A stretch of DNA of 64,000 nucleotides from Porticoccus sp002390525 (GTDB lineage: Bacteria > Pseudomonadota > Gammaproteobacteria > Pseudomonadales > Porticoccaceae): NCBI GenBank assembly GCA_943846655.1, contig OX044352.1, positions 496,001 through 560,000 on the forward strand, written 5' to 3'. Under the pieces are notes generated by a model. The model saw only the letters and a list, made by a program, of their open reading frames with translations. It was not told the origin of the DNA and did not search any database. Every line of letters starts with the position of its first letter. The stretch's first letter is position 1. This document shows, piece after piece, positions 1 to 8,205 of this stretch. The position numbers were made by a program, and so were the translations under genes.

Positions 1-39
1 AAATTACAGTGTCATCAGTACAGGAAGGTTTGAGTAATT

Positions 40-699
40 ATGACTGAAAAAATAATTAATAAAGGGATTCGCAATACTCTGTTAGGAATCTTTATATTTG
101 TATTCTTAATTATGCTCGCATTTCTCAATAAAATTAATACTGAGTATATTCTTACCCATGAAGAGTTAATGGACAAAGGTGCAGTCTTGCTAGATACACC
201 AAGGAAATTTAGTGGATTCGATCTGGTTAATCACGATGGACAGCCTTTCACTATGAAAAACTTACAAGGCAAATGGACATTATTATTTTTTGGCTTTACC
301 CATTGTCCAGATATCTGTCCAACTACTATGGCTACGGCAGCTAACTTTTATGATTCCTTATCAGGTGAGGATCAAAATAAGATACAAATTGCACTGATTT
401 CTCTCGATCCAGAGAGAGACACCGCAGAAAAACTCTCTCAATATGTAGCTTATTTTAATAAAGATTTTATAGGAGCTACAGCTAACAAATACGTATTAAT
501 GAGTCTTGGTGTTCAGTTGAATGCGCCTTATTCAAAAGTTTCAATAGATGAAAAAAATTATACAATTGATCATAGCGGTAATATAGTTATCATCAATCCT
601 TATGGGCACTATCATGGTTTCTTCAGGCCTCCATTTGACCCTGAAAAAATGAAAGTTTCCTTAGAATCAATTATACTTGCCTTTGATAAACAACATTAA
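40..699 (+). CDS. Sco1/SenC/PrrC family copper protein
   Basis: A membrane-anchored thioredoxin-fold protein of the Sco family, which delivers copper to the CuA site of cytochrome c oxidase or acts as a thiol reductase in its assembly. Residues about 13-29 form one N-terminal membrane anchor. The copper-binding CPDIC motif is at C89/C93 and the conserved third ligand His is H178 (in DHSG), so all three ligands are present. The 219-residue length is normal. The ATG at 40 follows an AGGAAGG stretch at 22-28. Bases 1-39 probably hold the end of an upstream gene, but too little is present to identify it. The gene converges on znuB with a 2-base gap. Family assignment is firm; the exact oxidase partner is not visible here. 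Confidence 0.9.
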   Translation: MTEKIINKGIRNTLLGIFIFVFLIMLAFLNKINTEYILTHEELMDKGAVLLDTPRKFSGFDLVNHDGQPFTMKNLQGKWTLLFFGFTHCPDICPTTMATAANFYDSLSGEDQNKIQIALISLDPERDTAEKLSQYVAYFNKDFIGATANKYVLMSLGVQLNAPYSKVSIDEKNYTIDHSGNIVIINPYGHYHGFFRPPFDPEKMKVSLESIILAFDKQH

Positions 700-701
700 T
701 T

Positions 702-1505
702 TCATTGATTTTTTTTGTTGGTGAGTGAAATCAAAAATAGAAGTCCTGCGCTTAGAACTATCGATGGTCCAGCAGGAGTATCTATAAACCATGATGCCAG
801 CAGCCCTAATACAACAGAAAAAGAACCTATTAGGCTTGCAAAAAAAGCCATTTGTTCTGGTGTCTTTGAATAACTCCTTGCTGTCGCCGCCGGAATAATA
901 AGCAGTGATGTTATTAATAGCACGCCAACCACTTTCATGGCAACAGCAATTACTAGTGCTATAAGCAGCATAAACATCATTCGAACTAATTTAAATTTTA
1001 CACCTTCGGTCCTACCTAAATCCTCATCAATAGTTATCGCTAATAGCGGATCCCATATTTTTACTAACATTAATAATGTAATAGTACTTATTATATATAC
1101 AGTAATAACGTCTTTAAAATTTACGGTTAAAAGATCGCCAAACAAAAGACTCATTAAGTCTACCTTCACATTTGGCATCAATGTAATTACAACCAATCCA
1201 AATGCTAAAGATGTATGCGAAAGTATTCCAAGTAATGTATCAGAAGCAAGATTCTTATTTTGCTCTAATCCGACAAGTATTAATGCAAATACGAGACAAG
1301 TAAAAATTACAGATAGTGTCGTATTAAGTGAAAAAATTAAACCGAGGGCAATGCCTAGTAATGACGAATGCGCAAGTGTATCTCCGAAATATGCCATACG
1401 ACGCCACACAATAAATGTGCCAAGAGGCCCGGTTATTAATGCAACGCCTATACCAGCAAGTAACGCAAATAAAAGAACGTCAATCATGACTAAATCCATT
1501 TTCAT
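702..1505 (-). CDS. znuB: Zinc ABC transporter permease ZnuB
   Basis: Membrane permease of the high-affinity zinc importer, working with ZnuC (ATPase) and ZnuA (periplasmic binding protein). The 267 residues are almost entirely hydrophobic, with seven to eight predicted membrane segments. The N-terminal ALLAGIGVALITGPLGTFIVW block is typical of the ABC-3 (ZnuB/MntB) family. Its start lies inside the end of znuC (26-base overlap), which suggests translational coupling in a zur-znuC-znuB operon. Manganese permeases are close relatives, but Zur and ZnuA next to it favour zinc. Confidence 0.93.
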   Translation of the reverse strand: MKMDLVMIDVLLFALLAGIGVALITGPLGTFIVWRRMAYFGDTLAHSSLLGIALGLIFSLNTTLSVIFTCLVFALILVGLEQNKNLASDTLLGILSHTSLAFGLVVITLMPNVKVDLMSLLFGDLLTVNFKDVITVYIISTITLLMLVKIWDPLLAITIDEDLGRTEGVKFKLVRMMFMLLIALVIAVAMKVVGVLLITSLLIIPAATARSYSKTPEQMAFFASLIGSFSVVLGLLASWFIDTPAGPSIVLSAGLLFLISLTNKKNQ

Positions 1506-2244
1506 CTAACTTTGATAATTTTACTTCTCCATGTAATTCATGTTTGTGGTCGTGATGATGTGTATATGTAGTGTAAGTATTAGTACTTTCACCAAAAAGT
1601 TCTATAAATGCAGGATTCTTGCTTACTTGGTCAGGTCGACCATGGCAACATACATGATTATTTAAGCATAGCACTTCGTTTGTTGAAGACATTACTACAT
1701 GTAGGTCGTGGGAAACCATTAATACTGCACAATTTAGTTTTCTATGTAATTCTTCTATAAGTTTATAAAGAGCCTCTTGCCCAGCAACATCTACACCTTG
1801 CACAGGTTCATCGAGAACTAAGAAGTTTGGTTTGTGTAAAATTGCTCGAGCTAAAAGAGCTCTTTGCATTTCTCCACCTGACAAAGATGATAACGGGCAT
1901 TTCATCTGATTAATAATGCCCACTTCTTCTAGAACCTCACTACATATTTTAGTATTTTTTTCTGTTAGCCTTAAAAATCTTTCCAAAGTTATTGGAAGAG
2001 TCTGATCGATATGAAGTTTTTGTGGCATGTAGCCAATTCGTAAATCAGGGGATCGAAAAACTACCCCCTCATCAATATCAATCAGATTAAGAATAATTTT
2101 TACAAGTGTCGTTTTACCTGCCCCGTTGGGACCAATAAGTGTGATAATTTGTCCTGGATTTATAGTTAAACTCACTGAGGATAAGGTTTCTTTCGTATTA
2201 TGATATTTGCTTACTTTGTTAAGTGTAATTAGTGGAGAGCTCAT
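1480..2244 (-). CDS. znuC: Zinc ABC transporter ATP-binding protein ZnuC
   Basis: Cytoplasmic ATPase that powers zinc import through ZnuB. Walker A is GPNGAGKTT (residues 38-46), the ABC signature is LSGGE (121-125), Walker B is FLVLDEP (141-147), and the switch His is in VSHD near 178-180. The C-terminus carries a histidine-rich stretch (about 229-238, THHHDHKHELH), common in zinc-transport proteins and possibly a zinc sensor or store. The gene starts 3 bases after the end of zur and overlaps znuB. Confidence 0.94.
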   Translation of the reverse strand: MSSPLITLNKVSKYHNTKETLSSVSLTINPGQIITLIGPNGAGKTTLVKIILNLIDIDEGVVFRSPDLRIGYMPQKLHIDQTLPITLERFLRLTEKNTKICSEVLEEVGIINQMKCPLSSLSGGEMQRALLARAILHKPNFLVLDEPVQGVDVAGQEALYKLIEELHRKLNCAVLMVSHDLHVVMSSTNEVLCLNNHVCCHGRPDQVSKNPAFIELFGESTNTYTTYTHHHDHKHELHGEVKLSKLDENGFSHD

Positions 2245-2247
2245 ATT

Positions 2248-2742
2248 TTATTCTTCCTTTTTACACTCAGGGCACAAACCAATTATTTCAACTACCTGTT
2301 GTTCAACTAAAAAACCTGTTCGTTCAGCTGTATGCTCAATTACATTATTAATTTGGTCGGTACTGCATTCAGCAGTTACGCGACAATTACGACAGATAAG
2401 AAAAAAATTATTATATATTTTTTCAGAAAAAGATCTTCCTATATATGCATTTAATGTACTTATACGATGGATTAAACGAAGTTTCGTTAGAAATTCTAAG
2501 GCACGATATACAGAGGGAGCTTTAATTCGTTTCCCTGTGTTGACGTTCAGAGCTAAACTATCAACTATATCATATGCCCCAACAGGTTGGTGGCTAGACC
2601 ATACTTCTTTAAAAACGTGTTTTCTTATTGCAGTTAGTCGAACATTCTTTTTTTCGCATACTGCTTCAGCTTTTTTTAAAGCAACAACAATGCATTGATC
2701 ATGATCATGATTTTTATATGCAAGACGAGAATATGCTAACAT
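2248..2742 (-). CDS. zur: Zinc uptake regulator Zur (Fur family)
   Basis: Zinc-sensing Fur-family repressor of zinc uptake. A winged-helix domain with the recognition segment APSVYRALEFL is followed by a dimerisation domain with two CxxC pairs (C117/C120 and C157/C160 from the start used here), which in Zur hold a structural zinc. Its place at the head of znuCB and opposite znuA separates it from Fur or PerR. The frame also opens at a GTG (2751) and an ATG (2748). The ATG at 2742 was chosen because AGG lies 8 bases upstream. The two Zur-box palindromes in the spacer suggest autoregulation together with znuA. Confidence 0.9.
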   Translation of the reverse strand: MLAYSRLAYKNHDHDQCIVVALKKAEAVCEKKNVRLTAIRKHVFKEVWSSHQPVGAYDIVDSLALNVNTGKRIKAPSVYRALEFLTKLRLIHRISTLNAYIGRSFSEKIYNNFFLICRNCRVTAECSTDQINNVIEHTAERTGFLVEQQVVEIIGLCPECKKEE

Positions 2743-2764
2743 ATACATCACCTATTTTAATAAT

Positions 2765-2777
2765 GTTATAACATAAC
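2765..2777. promoter_or_regulatory. Probable Zur box, zur-proximal
   Basis: GTTATAACATAAC is an interrupted palindrome (GTTAT-N3-ATAAC) and matches the core of the gammaproteobacterial Zur box (GTTATAWTATAAC). It lies about 23 bases upstream of the chosen zur start and is the likely operator for zur-znuC-znuB. Assignment rests on motif and context. Confidence 0.7.
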
Positions 2778-2837
2778 AAATTTTATTTATTTAAATTTCA
2801 ATTAATACTGAATAGCCTAAATAAAATACATATTTTT

Positions 2838-2850
2838 GTTATAATATAAC
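2838..2850. promoter_or_regulatory. Probable Zur box overlapping the znuA -10
   Basis: GTTATAATATAAC is a perfect 13-base palindrome and matches the Zur-box core. It contains TATAAT (2840-2845), a likely -10 element of znuA, 27 bases upstream of the bases before its ATG. Zinc-loaded Zur bound here would block RNA polymerase directly. Family knowledge plus sequence; no binding data. Confidence 0.75.
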
Positions 2851-2876
2851 ACTTAAATTATTTCAGAGGTACAAAA

Positions 2877-3800
2877 ATGCTTAGATCTTGCTTAATTATT
2901 ATTATATCCTTCATAATTAACCCTGTATTTGCGTCACAGAATAGTTCGATAGCAAGCTCTATTAGACCTATAGCCATGCTGCTTACGGCTGTCACAGGTG
3001 ATGAAACCTCAGTAAATATATTACTACCAGGTAATATGTCACCACATAATTATCGACTTAGATTTTCAGATATTAAGTTAATAAAAGAATCTGATTTATT
3101 CTTTTGGATAGGCCCTAATCTTGAAAGTGGAATATCCAAAGCAGTTAAAACTCACGGCACGACAAATATTATTAAATTAATGGATATTGATGATCTTAGT
3201 TGGCCTAAAACCACTGGCGAGTTAGGCCATAGCCATTCAAACCTCAACCATGGTCACGATAACGAACATGAGAGCTACGAAGGTGTTAAGGATAATAGAG
3301 ATCATCATATTTGGCTAAGCCCACAAAATGCGGTAGCGATTGTTGCAACAATCAATGATCTTTTAGGGAAAAAATTCCCTGATAAAAAAGAATTTTTTGA
3401 AAAAAATACAAATAATTTTGAAGCATCACTAAAATCTTTGAATATAACAATTAGAGAAAGGCTAGAAGAAATAAAACATAAAGGATTCCTCGTTGCGCAT
3501 GATGGGTATCGTCACTTCGTCGATTTTTATGACCTTAATCAATTAGGTATAGTTGATTTAACAGATGATATTTCTCCAAGCGCCAAACATAAAGGCAATC
3601 TTAATAAATTAATCGATAAGACCTCTTGTATTTTCACTGACCCTCAACATACTAGTAAAGTAGCAAATCAGTTAGCAAAAAAGTTTAATATAAAGTCTAG
3701 AGAATTGGATTTAATGGGACATAATATCCCATTAGGTAAAAATAGTTATATAGATTTTCTCAGTAAATTATCTGAAACAGTTGTAGAGTGTTTAAAGTAA
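2877..3800 (+). CDS. znuA: Zinc-binding periplasmic protein ZnuA
   Basis: Periplasmic solute-binding protein (cluster A-I) that captures zinc for ZnuBC. A signal peptide of about 19 residues ends at VFA-S. Likely zinc ligands are H57 (SPHNYRL), H144 (DHHIWLSP) and H208 (AHDGYRHF), with a C-terminal Asp. A histidine- and acid-rich loop at about 118-144 is the hallmark that separates ZnuA from manganese-binding relatives. Transcribed away from zur across a 134-base spacer holding two Zur boxes. Length of 307 residues is normal. Confidence 0.93.
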   Translation: MLRSCLIIIISFIINPVFASQNSSIASSIRPIAMLLTAVTGDETSVNILLPGNMSPHNYRLRFSDIKLIKESDLFFWIGPNLESGISKAVKTHGTTNIIKLMDIDDLSWPKTTGELGHSHSNLNHGHDNEHESYEGVKDNRDHHIWLSPQNAVAIVATINDLLGKKFPDKKEFFEKNTNNFEASLKSLNITIRERLEEIKHKGFLVAHDGYRHFVDFYDLNQLGIVDLTDDISPSAKHKGNLNKLIDKTSCIFTDPQHTSKVANQLAKKFNIKSRELDLMGHNIPLGKNSYIDFLSKLSETVVECLK

Positions 3801-3827
3801 ATTAATTCATGACCATGGTAGATAAAT

Positions 3828-6551
3828 ATGGCTAATGATACCCCACTAATTTTAGTAGACGGATCATCATATCTCTATAGAGCTTTTCACGCTTTGCCAC
3901 CTTTAACAACATCGTCAGGCCAGCCAACTGGTGCAGTTAAAGGTGTTATAGCGATGATGCGAAGAATGATAAAGGACTACCCAGATAGTCCAATTGTGGT
4001 AGTTTTTGATGCCAAAGGTAAAACCTTCAGAGATGACTTATATACAGAATATAAGTCACAGAGGCCGCCTATGCCGGATGACTTACGTACACAAATAGAA
4101 CCTATCCACAAAATTATTAAAGCAATGGGCTTGCCGATACTAATTGAAAAAGGTGTTGAAGCAGATGATGTTATCGGCACTTTAGCCATAAACGCCGCAG
4201 CTCAAAAAAGAAATGTGATAATTTCTACTGGTGATAAAGATATGGCTCAGTTAGTGGGCCCGTATGTAAGTCTTATTAATACAATGACAGATACATTTAT
4301 GGATCGTCAGGGTGTAATTAACAAATTTGGTATACCTCCAGAACTAATAATTGATTATTTAGCTCTCGTGGGTGATAAATCAGACAATATACCTGGAGTA
4401 CCCGGAATCGGAGAAAAAACAGCACTGGGTATGCTGCAAGGAATTGGTGGCCTCGAGGACATATATAAGGATATCGAAAGTATCGCTAAGTTAGAATTCC
4501 GAGGCGCAAACAAAATACCACAAAAGATGTTGGAGTATAAAGATTTAGCAGACTTGTCATACAAATTAGCAACAATAAAAACAAATGTTGAGCTTGATCG
4601 AACTATTAATAGCCTAGTCAACGAGAAAACAAACGATCAAGAACTTCTTTCATGGTTCAAAAAACTAGAATTAAAAACATGGGCCAATGAGATAACAATC
4701 AATCAACATAAAGATGACATAAAGACCTCTATAGAAACCAAAAAAGTTGAGTATCATATTATATATACAGAGGCTGAACTCGAAAGCTGGCTAGAAAAGC
4801 TTGAGTCGTCTGAATACTTTTCGTTTGATACTGAAACAACAAGTCTAAATTATATGGAAGCTAAAATCGTTGGGATATCTCTGGCTATTGAACCGTTCAA
4901 GGCAGTTTATATACCTTTAGGACATGATTATCTTGGTGCACCAGAACAGATGAACTGTGAAAAAACTTTACAAAAATTAAAAAAAATTCTTGAAGACCCC
5001 TTCATTTTTAAGCTTGGTCAAAATCTTAAATATGATATGAATGTTTTAAAAAATTACGGAATTTCTTTATCGGGAATAAAATTCGACACCATGCTTGAGT
5101 CATACGTTTTAGACTCAGTTGGTAGTCGACATGATATGGATAGTCTAGCTTTAAAATATCTAGATGCAAAAACTACAAGTTTTGAAGAGGTTGCAGGTAA
5201 AGGCTCTAGTCAACTTACTTTTAATCAAATTCCACTGGAAGTTGCAGCTCCATACGCTGCAGAGGATGCTGACGTTACTTTACGACTCCATCAAAATATT
5301 CATCCACTTTTAGAAAATCAGATAGGCCCATCAAGAGTGTTAAGAGATATAGAAATCCCACTTATACCAGTATTATCGTCCATCGAGAGAAATGGGGCAT
5401 TAGTGGATGCTAAATTGCTTCGCGCGCACAGTAAAGAGCTAGGTGTGAGGCTTGAGGAAATAGAAGAGAATGCATATGAATTGGCAGGGGGAAAGTTTAA
5501 TCTGGCCTCTCCGAAACAAATAGGGGAGATTTTGTTTGAAAAATTAAAAATTCCAATTTTAAAAAAAACCGCAAAAGGAGCACCTTCGACTAAAGAAGAA
5601 GTCCTAACCGAATTAGCGATTGATTACCCTTTACCTAAAATATTACTAGAGCATCGAACGCTATCTAAACTCCGGTCTACTTATACTGACAAGCTCCCTC
5701 AGATGATTAGCCCGATAACTGGTAGAATACATACATCGTACCATCAGGCTGTAACAGCAACTGGAAGACTCTCTTCATCCGACCCTAACTTACAAAATAT
5801 TCCAATTCGAACATTAGAAGGAAGAAGAATTAGACAAGCATTTGTAGCACCAAAAGGAACTAAAATATTAGCTGCCGACTATTCACAAGTAGAGCTAAGA
5901 ATAATGGCTCATTTATCCTCTGATGAGGGCTTAACTAATGCATTTTTACAAGGAATGGACGTTCATCAAGCAACAGCAGCAGAGGTGTTTGGTGTTGACC
6001 TGAACAAAGTTACAAAGGACCAACGTAGAAGCGCTAAGGCAATTAATTTTGGATTAATATATGGTATGTCAGCATTTGGTTTAGGCCGCCAGTTGCATAT
6101 CGGCCGGCAAAAGGCTCAGGAATATATAGATAAGTATTTTAGTCGCTATCCTGACGTAAAATCTTATATGGATGATGCTCGTAAGAGTTCTTCTGAAAGA
6201 GGTTATGTAGAAACTTTATTTGGACGCCGCCTTTATTTACCTGAAATAAATTCGAGCAATGGTTTGCGAAGGCAGGCCGCAGAGAGAACAGCCATTAATG
6301 CTCCAATGCAGGGTACGGCTGCAGATATAATTAAATTAGCAATGATAGAGGTAGACAAATGGCTATTAAAAGAAGGGTTAAATTCTAAAATGATAATGCA
6401 GGTTCATGATGAGCTTGTTTTGGAAGTACCAGAGGCCGAAGAAGACGTTATCAGAGAGGGCTTAATAAAATTAATGACAGAAGTTGTAAGCTTAAACATT
6501 CCATTGGTAGTGGACTTAGGAAGCGGCGATAATTGGGATGAAGCACATTAA
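3828..6551 (+). CDS. polA: DNA polymerase I
   Basis: Repair and Okazaki-fragment-processing polymerase of 907 residues with all three domains. The N-terminal 5'-3' exonuclease has the acidic cluster around EADDVIGT and the helix-hairpin-helix region GIPGVPGIGEKTA. The 3'-5' proofreading domain retains FDTET (Asp about 334), so proofreading should be active. The polymerase domain has DYSQVELR (catalytic Asp about 684), the O-helix RRSAKAINFGLIYGMS and VHDE (Asp about 861). It lies 27 bases after znuA and is followed by a terminator-bearing spacer and then engB on the opposite strand, an order shared with Pseudomonas. Confidence 0.98.
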   Translation: MANDTPLILVDGSSYLYRAFHALPPLTTSSGQPTGAVKGVIAMMRRMIKDYPDSPIVVVFDAKGKTFRDDLYTEYKSQRPPMPDDLRTQIEPIHKIIKAMGLPILIEKGVEADDVIGTLAINAAAQKRNVIISTGDKDMAQLVGPYVSLINTMTDTFMDRQGVINKFGIPPELIIDYLALVGDKSDNIPGVPGIGEKTALGMLQGIGGLEDIYKDIESIAKLEFRGANKIPQKMLEYKDLADLSYKLATIKTNVELDRTINSLVNEKTNDQELLSWFKKLELKTWANEITINQHKDDIKTSIETKKVEYHIIYTEAELESWLEKLESSEYFSFDTETTSLNYMEAKIVGISLAIEPFKAVYIPLGHDYLGAPEQMNCEKTLQKLKKILEDPFIFKLGQNLKYDMNVLKNYGISLSGIKFDTMLESYVLDSVGSRHDMDSLALKYLDAKTTSFEEVAGKGSSQLTFNQIPLEVAAPYAAEDADVTLRLHQNIHPLLENQIGPSRVLRDIEIPLIPVLSSIERNGALVDAKLLRAHSKELGVRLEEIEENAYELAGGKFNLASPKQIGEILFEKLKIPILKKTAKGAPSTKEEVLTELAIDYPLPKILLEHRTLSKLRSTYTDKLPQMISPITGRIHTSYHQAVTATGRLSSSDPNLQNIPIRTLEGRRIRQAFVAPKGTKILAADYSQVELRIMAHLSSDEGLTNAFLQGMDVHQATAAEVFGVDLNKVTKDQRRSAKAINFGLIYGMSAFGLGRQLHIGRQKAQEYIDKYFSRYPDVKSYMDDARKSSSERGYVETLFGRRLYLPEINSSNGLRRQAAERTAINAPMQGTAADIIKLAMIEVDKWLLKEGLNSKMIMQVHDELVLEVPEAEEDVIREGLIKLMTEVVSLNIPLVVDLGSGDNWDEAH

Positions 6552-6568
6552 AATTTTTTTATTTTTTA

Positions 6569-6597
6569 TTGAACTTTTTCGGTAAGATGCGTCTAAC
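6569..6597 (+). promoter_or_regulatory. Candidate sigma-E-type promoter of a small RNA
   Basis: GAACTT (6571-6576), 15 bases, then TCTAA (6592-6596) resembles the GAACTT / TCTAA-TCTGA elements of RpoE/AlgU promoters. The same bases can be read as a weak housekeeping promoter (TTGAAC, 17 bases, TCTAAC). It lies just after polA and would fire into the spacer, placing a start near 6603. Which sigma factor uses it is inference. Confidence 0.45.
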
Positions 6598-6602
6598 TTA
6601 AT

Positions 6603-6693
6603 ACGCAATTAAGATTTTGTTCTTTCCTAATAAAGACTTTTTTCTCTCAGTGTCACACCTAAACCCAATCACCGCCGTCGATTGGGTTTTTTT
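6603..6693 (+). ncRNA. Candidate small RNA in the polA-engB spacer
   Basis: Predicted transcript of about 90 nt between a sigma-E-like promoter and an intrinsic terminator, with no credible reading frame. It includes pyrimidine-rich stretches (TTCTTTCCT at 6620-6628 and TTTTTTCTCTC) of the kind that pair with Shine-Dalgarno sites. Enteric bacteria encode Spot 42 in this spacer, and Pseudomonas aeruginosa encodes the AlgU-dependent small RNA ErsA here. I see no convincing full-length similarity to either, so the call rests on position, promoter and terminator. Confidence 0.5.
6661..6693 (+). terminator. Rho-independent terminator after polA / candidate sRNA
   Basis: AAACCCAATC (6661-6670) pairs with GATTGGGTTT (6680-6689) in a 10-bp stem with a 9-base loop. 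The T run goes on to 6693. It ends the candidate sRNA and polA read-through, only 11 bases before the end of convergent engB. Confidence 0.88.
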
Positions 6694-6704
6694 ATGGATA
6701 CAAT

Positions 6705-7310
6705 TTAATTAAACCAAATTGTAAGTTTTTGCTTTAACTCATCGAGACCAAACTTTTTAATCGATGAAAAAGCTTGTATAGTAAAACTGGCACTTAACTT
6801 TTCTTTAGCTAACTCTTCTTCTACACTCAAGAGCACATTGTTTATCGCCCCTCTTTTTAATTTGTCTGACTTCGTTAGCAATAAATGAACAGGCATCTTA
6901 GATTCTGATGCCCAGCGTATAATTTGCCAATCATATTTCTGAAGTGGGTGCCGGATATCCATCAATATAACCACACCCACAAGAGATTGCCTTTCTTGAA
7001 GATATTCTGCAAGTTTACGATCCCAGTTTCTTTTAATAATAGTTGGTACTTTGGCAAACCCATAGCCAGGAAGATCAACCAAACGTCGATCTTCGCTTAA
7101 GGAAAAAAAATTAAGCAACTGAGTTCGACCAGGAGTTTTACTGGTTCTTGCAAGTTTTTTATTGTCCGTCAAAGTATTAATAACGCTCGACTTACCAGCA
7201 TTGGATCGTCCAGCAAAAGCAACCTCTTTGCCCTCATCGGTAGGTGATTGTTTAATAGAGGGAGCACTCATTAGAAAACTAGTTTTGTTAAATAAAATGA
7301 TATTAGACAT
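6705..7310 (-). CDS. engB: Ribosome biogenesis GTPase EngB (YihA/YsxC)
   Basis: Essential TrmE-Era-family GTPase needed for assembly of the large ribosomal subunit. G1 is GRSNAGKSS (residues 34-42), G3 is DLPGYG (79-84) and G4 is TKSD (146-149). The 201-residue length fits the family. Convergent with polA and divergent from the cytochrome c4 gene. Confidence 0.96.
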   Translation of the reverse strand: MSNIILFNKTSFLMSAPSIKQSPTDEGKEVAFAGRSNAGKSSVINTLTDNKKLARTSKTPGRTQLLNFFSLSEDRRLVDLPGYGFAKVPTIIKRNWDRKLAEYLQERQSLVGVVILMDIRHPLQKYDWQIIRWASESKMPVHLLLTKSDKLKRGAINNVLLSVEEELAKEKLSASFTIQAFSSIKKFGLDELKQKLTIWFN

Positions 7311-7363
7311 ATTTAGCCTATGATGTATCCTATTTCTCTATTCGGATAACGAAAAAGTTAGTA

Positions 7364-7369
7364 TATAAT
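7364..7369 (+). promoter_or_regulatory. Probable -10 box of the cytochrome c4 gene
   Basis: A perfect TATAAT lies 75 bases upstream of the start codon in the spacer between divergent engB and the cytochrome gene. The matching -35 (TTCGGA at 7341-7346, 17-base spacing) is weak, so this is a tentative promoter. Confidence 0.4.
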
Positions 7370-7444
7370 GCCTGAGTTTTAAGTCAGACAACACTAATTT
7401 GTATATACTATCAGTATGCAGTATGCGGAGAATGGATTAGACTA

Positions 7445-8083
7445 ATGAAAAGAAAGATTTTAAATTTTGTTATAGTGTCTTGTTGTATTATCACCCCTGT
7501 GGCAGCTTTTTCCTCTGGAGACGCAGCAGCCGGTGAATCAAAAGTAATAATGTGCGCCGGTTGTCATGGCGGCGACGGAAATAGTGTGGTGCCCTCTTTC
7601 CCAAAACTGGCGGGACAGGGTGAGAAGTACCTTACAAAGCAATTAAAAGACGTAAAGTATGGGCGTCGAAAAATAGCTTCAATGACCGGGATACTCGACT
7701 CTTTTTCTGAGCAAGATTTGTCTGATATGGCTGCGTTCTATGCATCGAAAGAAATGCAGATATCTGGTGCACAAGAAGAAAAATTGCAGCTTGGTGAGGC
7801 TATATATAGAGGAGGCAATATAGAAACTGGTGTGCCTGCTTGCACTGGTTGTCATTCGCCCTCCGGCCAAGGTAATAGCCCCGCAGGTTACCCTATGTTG
7901 GGCGGCCAATATGCACAATATACTGCGAAGCAATTACGAGCATGGCGAACTGGTGCTCATGATCCAGAGAATGATGGTGCTAGAAATAACGATGGTGACT
8001 CAAAGATTATGCGAGGTGTTGCTGAGCATATGAGTGACATAGAAATAGATGCAGTAGCTAATTTCATTGCTGGACTGAAATAA
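7445..8083 (+). CDS. Dihaem cytochrome c4
   Basis: Periplasmic or membrane-attached dihaem electron carrier that passes electrons from the bc1 complex to terminal oxidases. A signal peptide (about residues 1-21, ending PVAA-F) precedes two tandem cytochrome c domains. Haem sites are CAGCH (C37, C40, H41) and CTGCH (C133, C136, H137); M80 and M189 are candidate distal ligands. The 212-residue length is typical. Position between engB and dsbA matches Pseudomonas. Electron delivery to the oxidase that the Sco protein helps build is inference. Confidence 0.95.
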   Translation: MKRKILNFVIVSCCIITPVAAFSSGDAAAGESKVIMCAGCHGGDGNSVVPSFPKLAGQGEKYLTKQLKDVKYGRRKIASMTGILDSFSEQDLSDMAAFYASKEMQISGAQEEKLQLGEAIYRGGNIETGVPACTGCHSPSGQGNSPAGYPMLGGQYAQYTAKQLRAWRTGAHDPENDGARNNDGDSKIMRGVAEHMSDIEIDAVANFIAGLK

Positions 8084-8205
8084 TTAGGTTTGCTTGTTAG
8101 GTATTTTTCTGAAGCTACTCTCACATTTGCCTTTCATAACGCATTATTAACAGAGAGAAATTTTCTACGAATATACACTGTAATAAATAAGGGTTCTTAT
8201 CGACT

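Noticed and set aside
937..1509. A 190-codon open frame antisense to znuB
   Set aside because: Product is a Thr/Ser/Ile/Asn-rich shadow of a membrane-protein gene; no family features.
2207..2698. A 163-codon open frame antisense to zur
   Set aside because: Overlaps a firmly identified Fur-family gene and has no recognisable domains.
6581..6589. GGTAAGATG identical to part of Spot 42
   Set aside because: The match is only nine bases and lies upstream of the predicted transcript start, so it is not evidence of Spot 42 homology.
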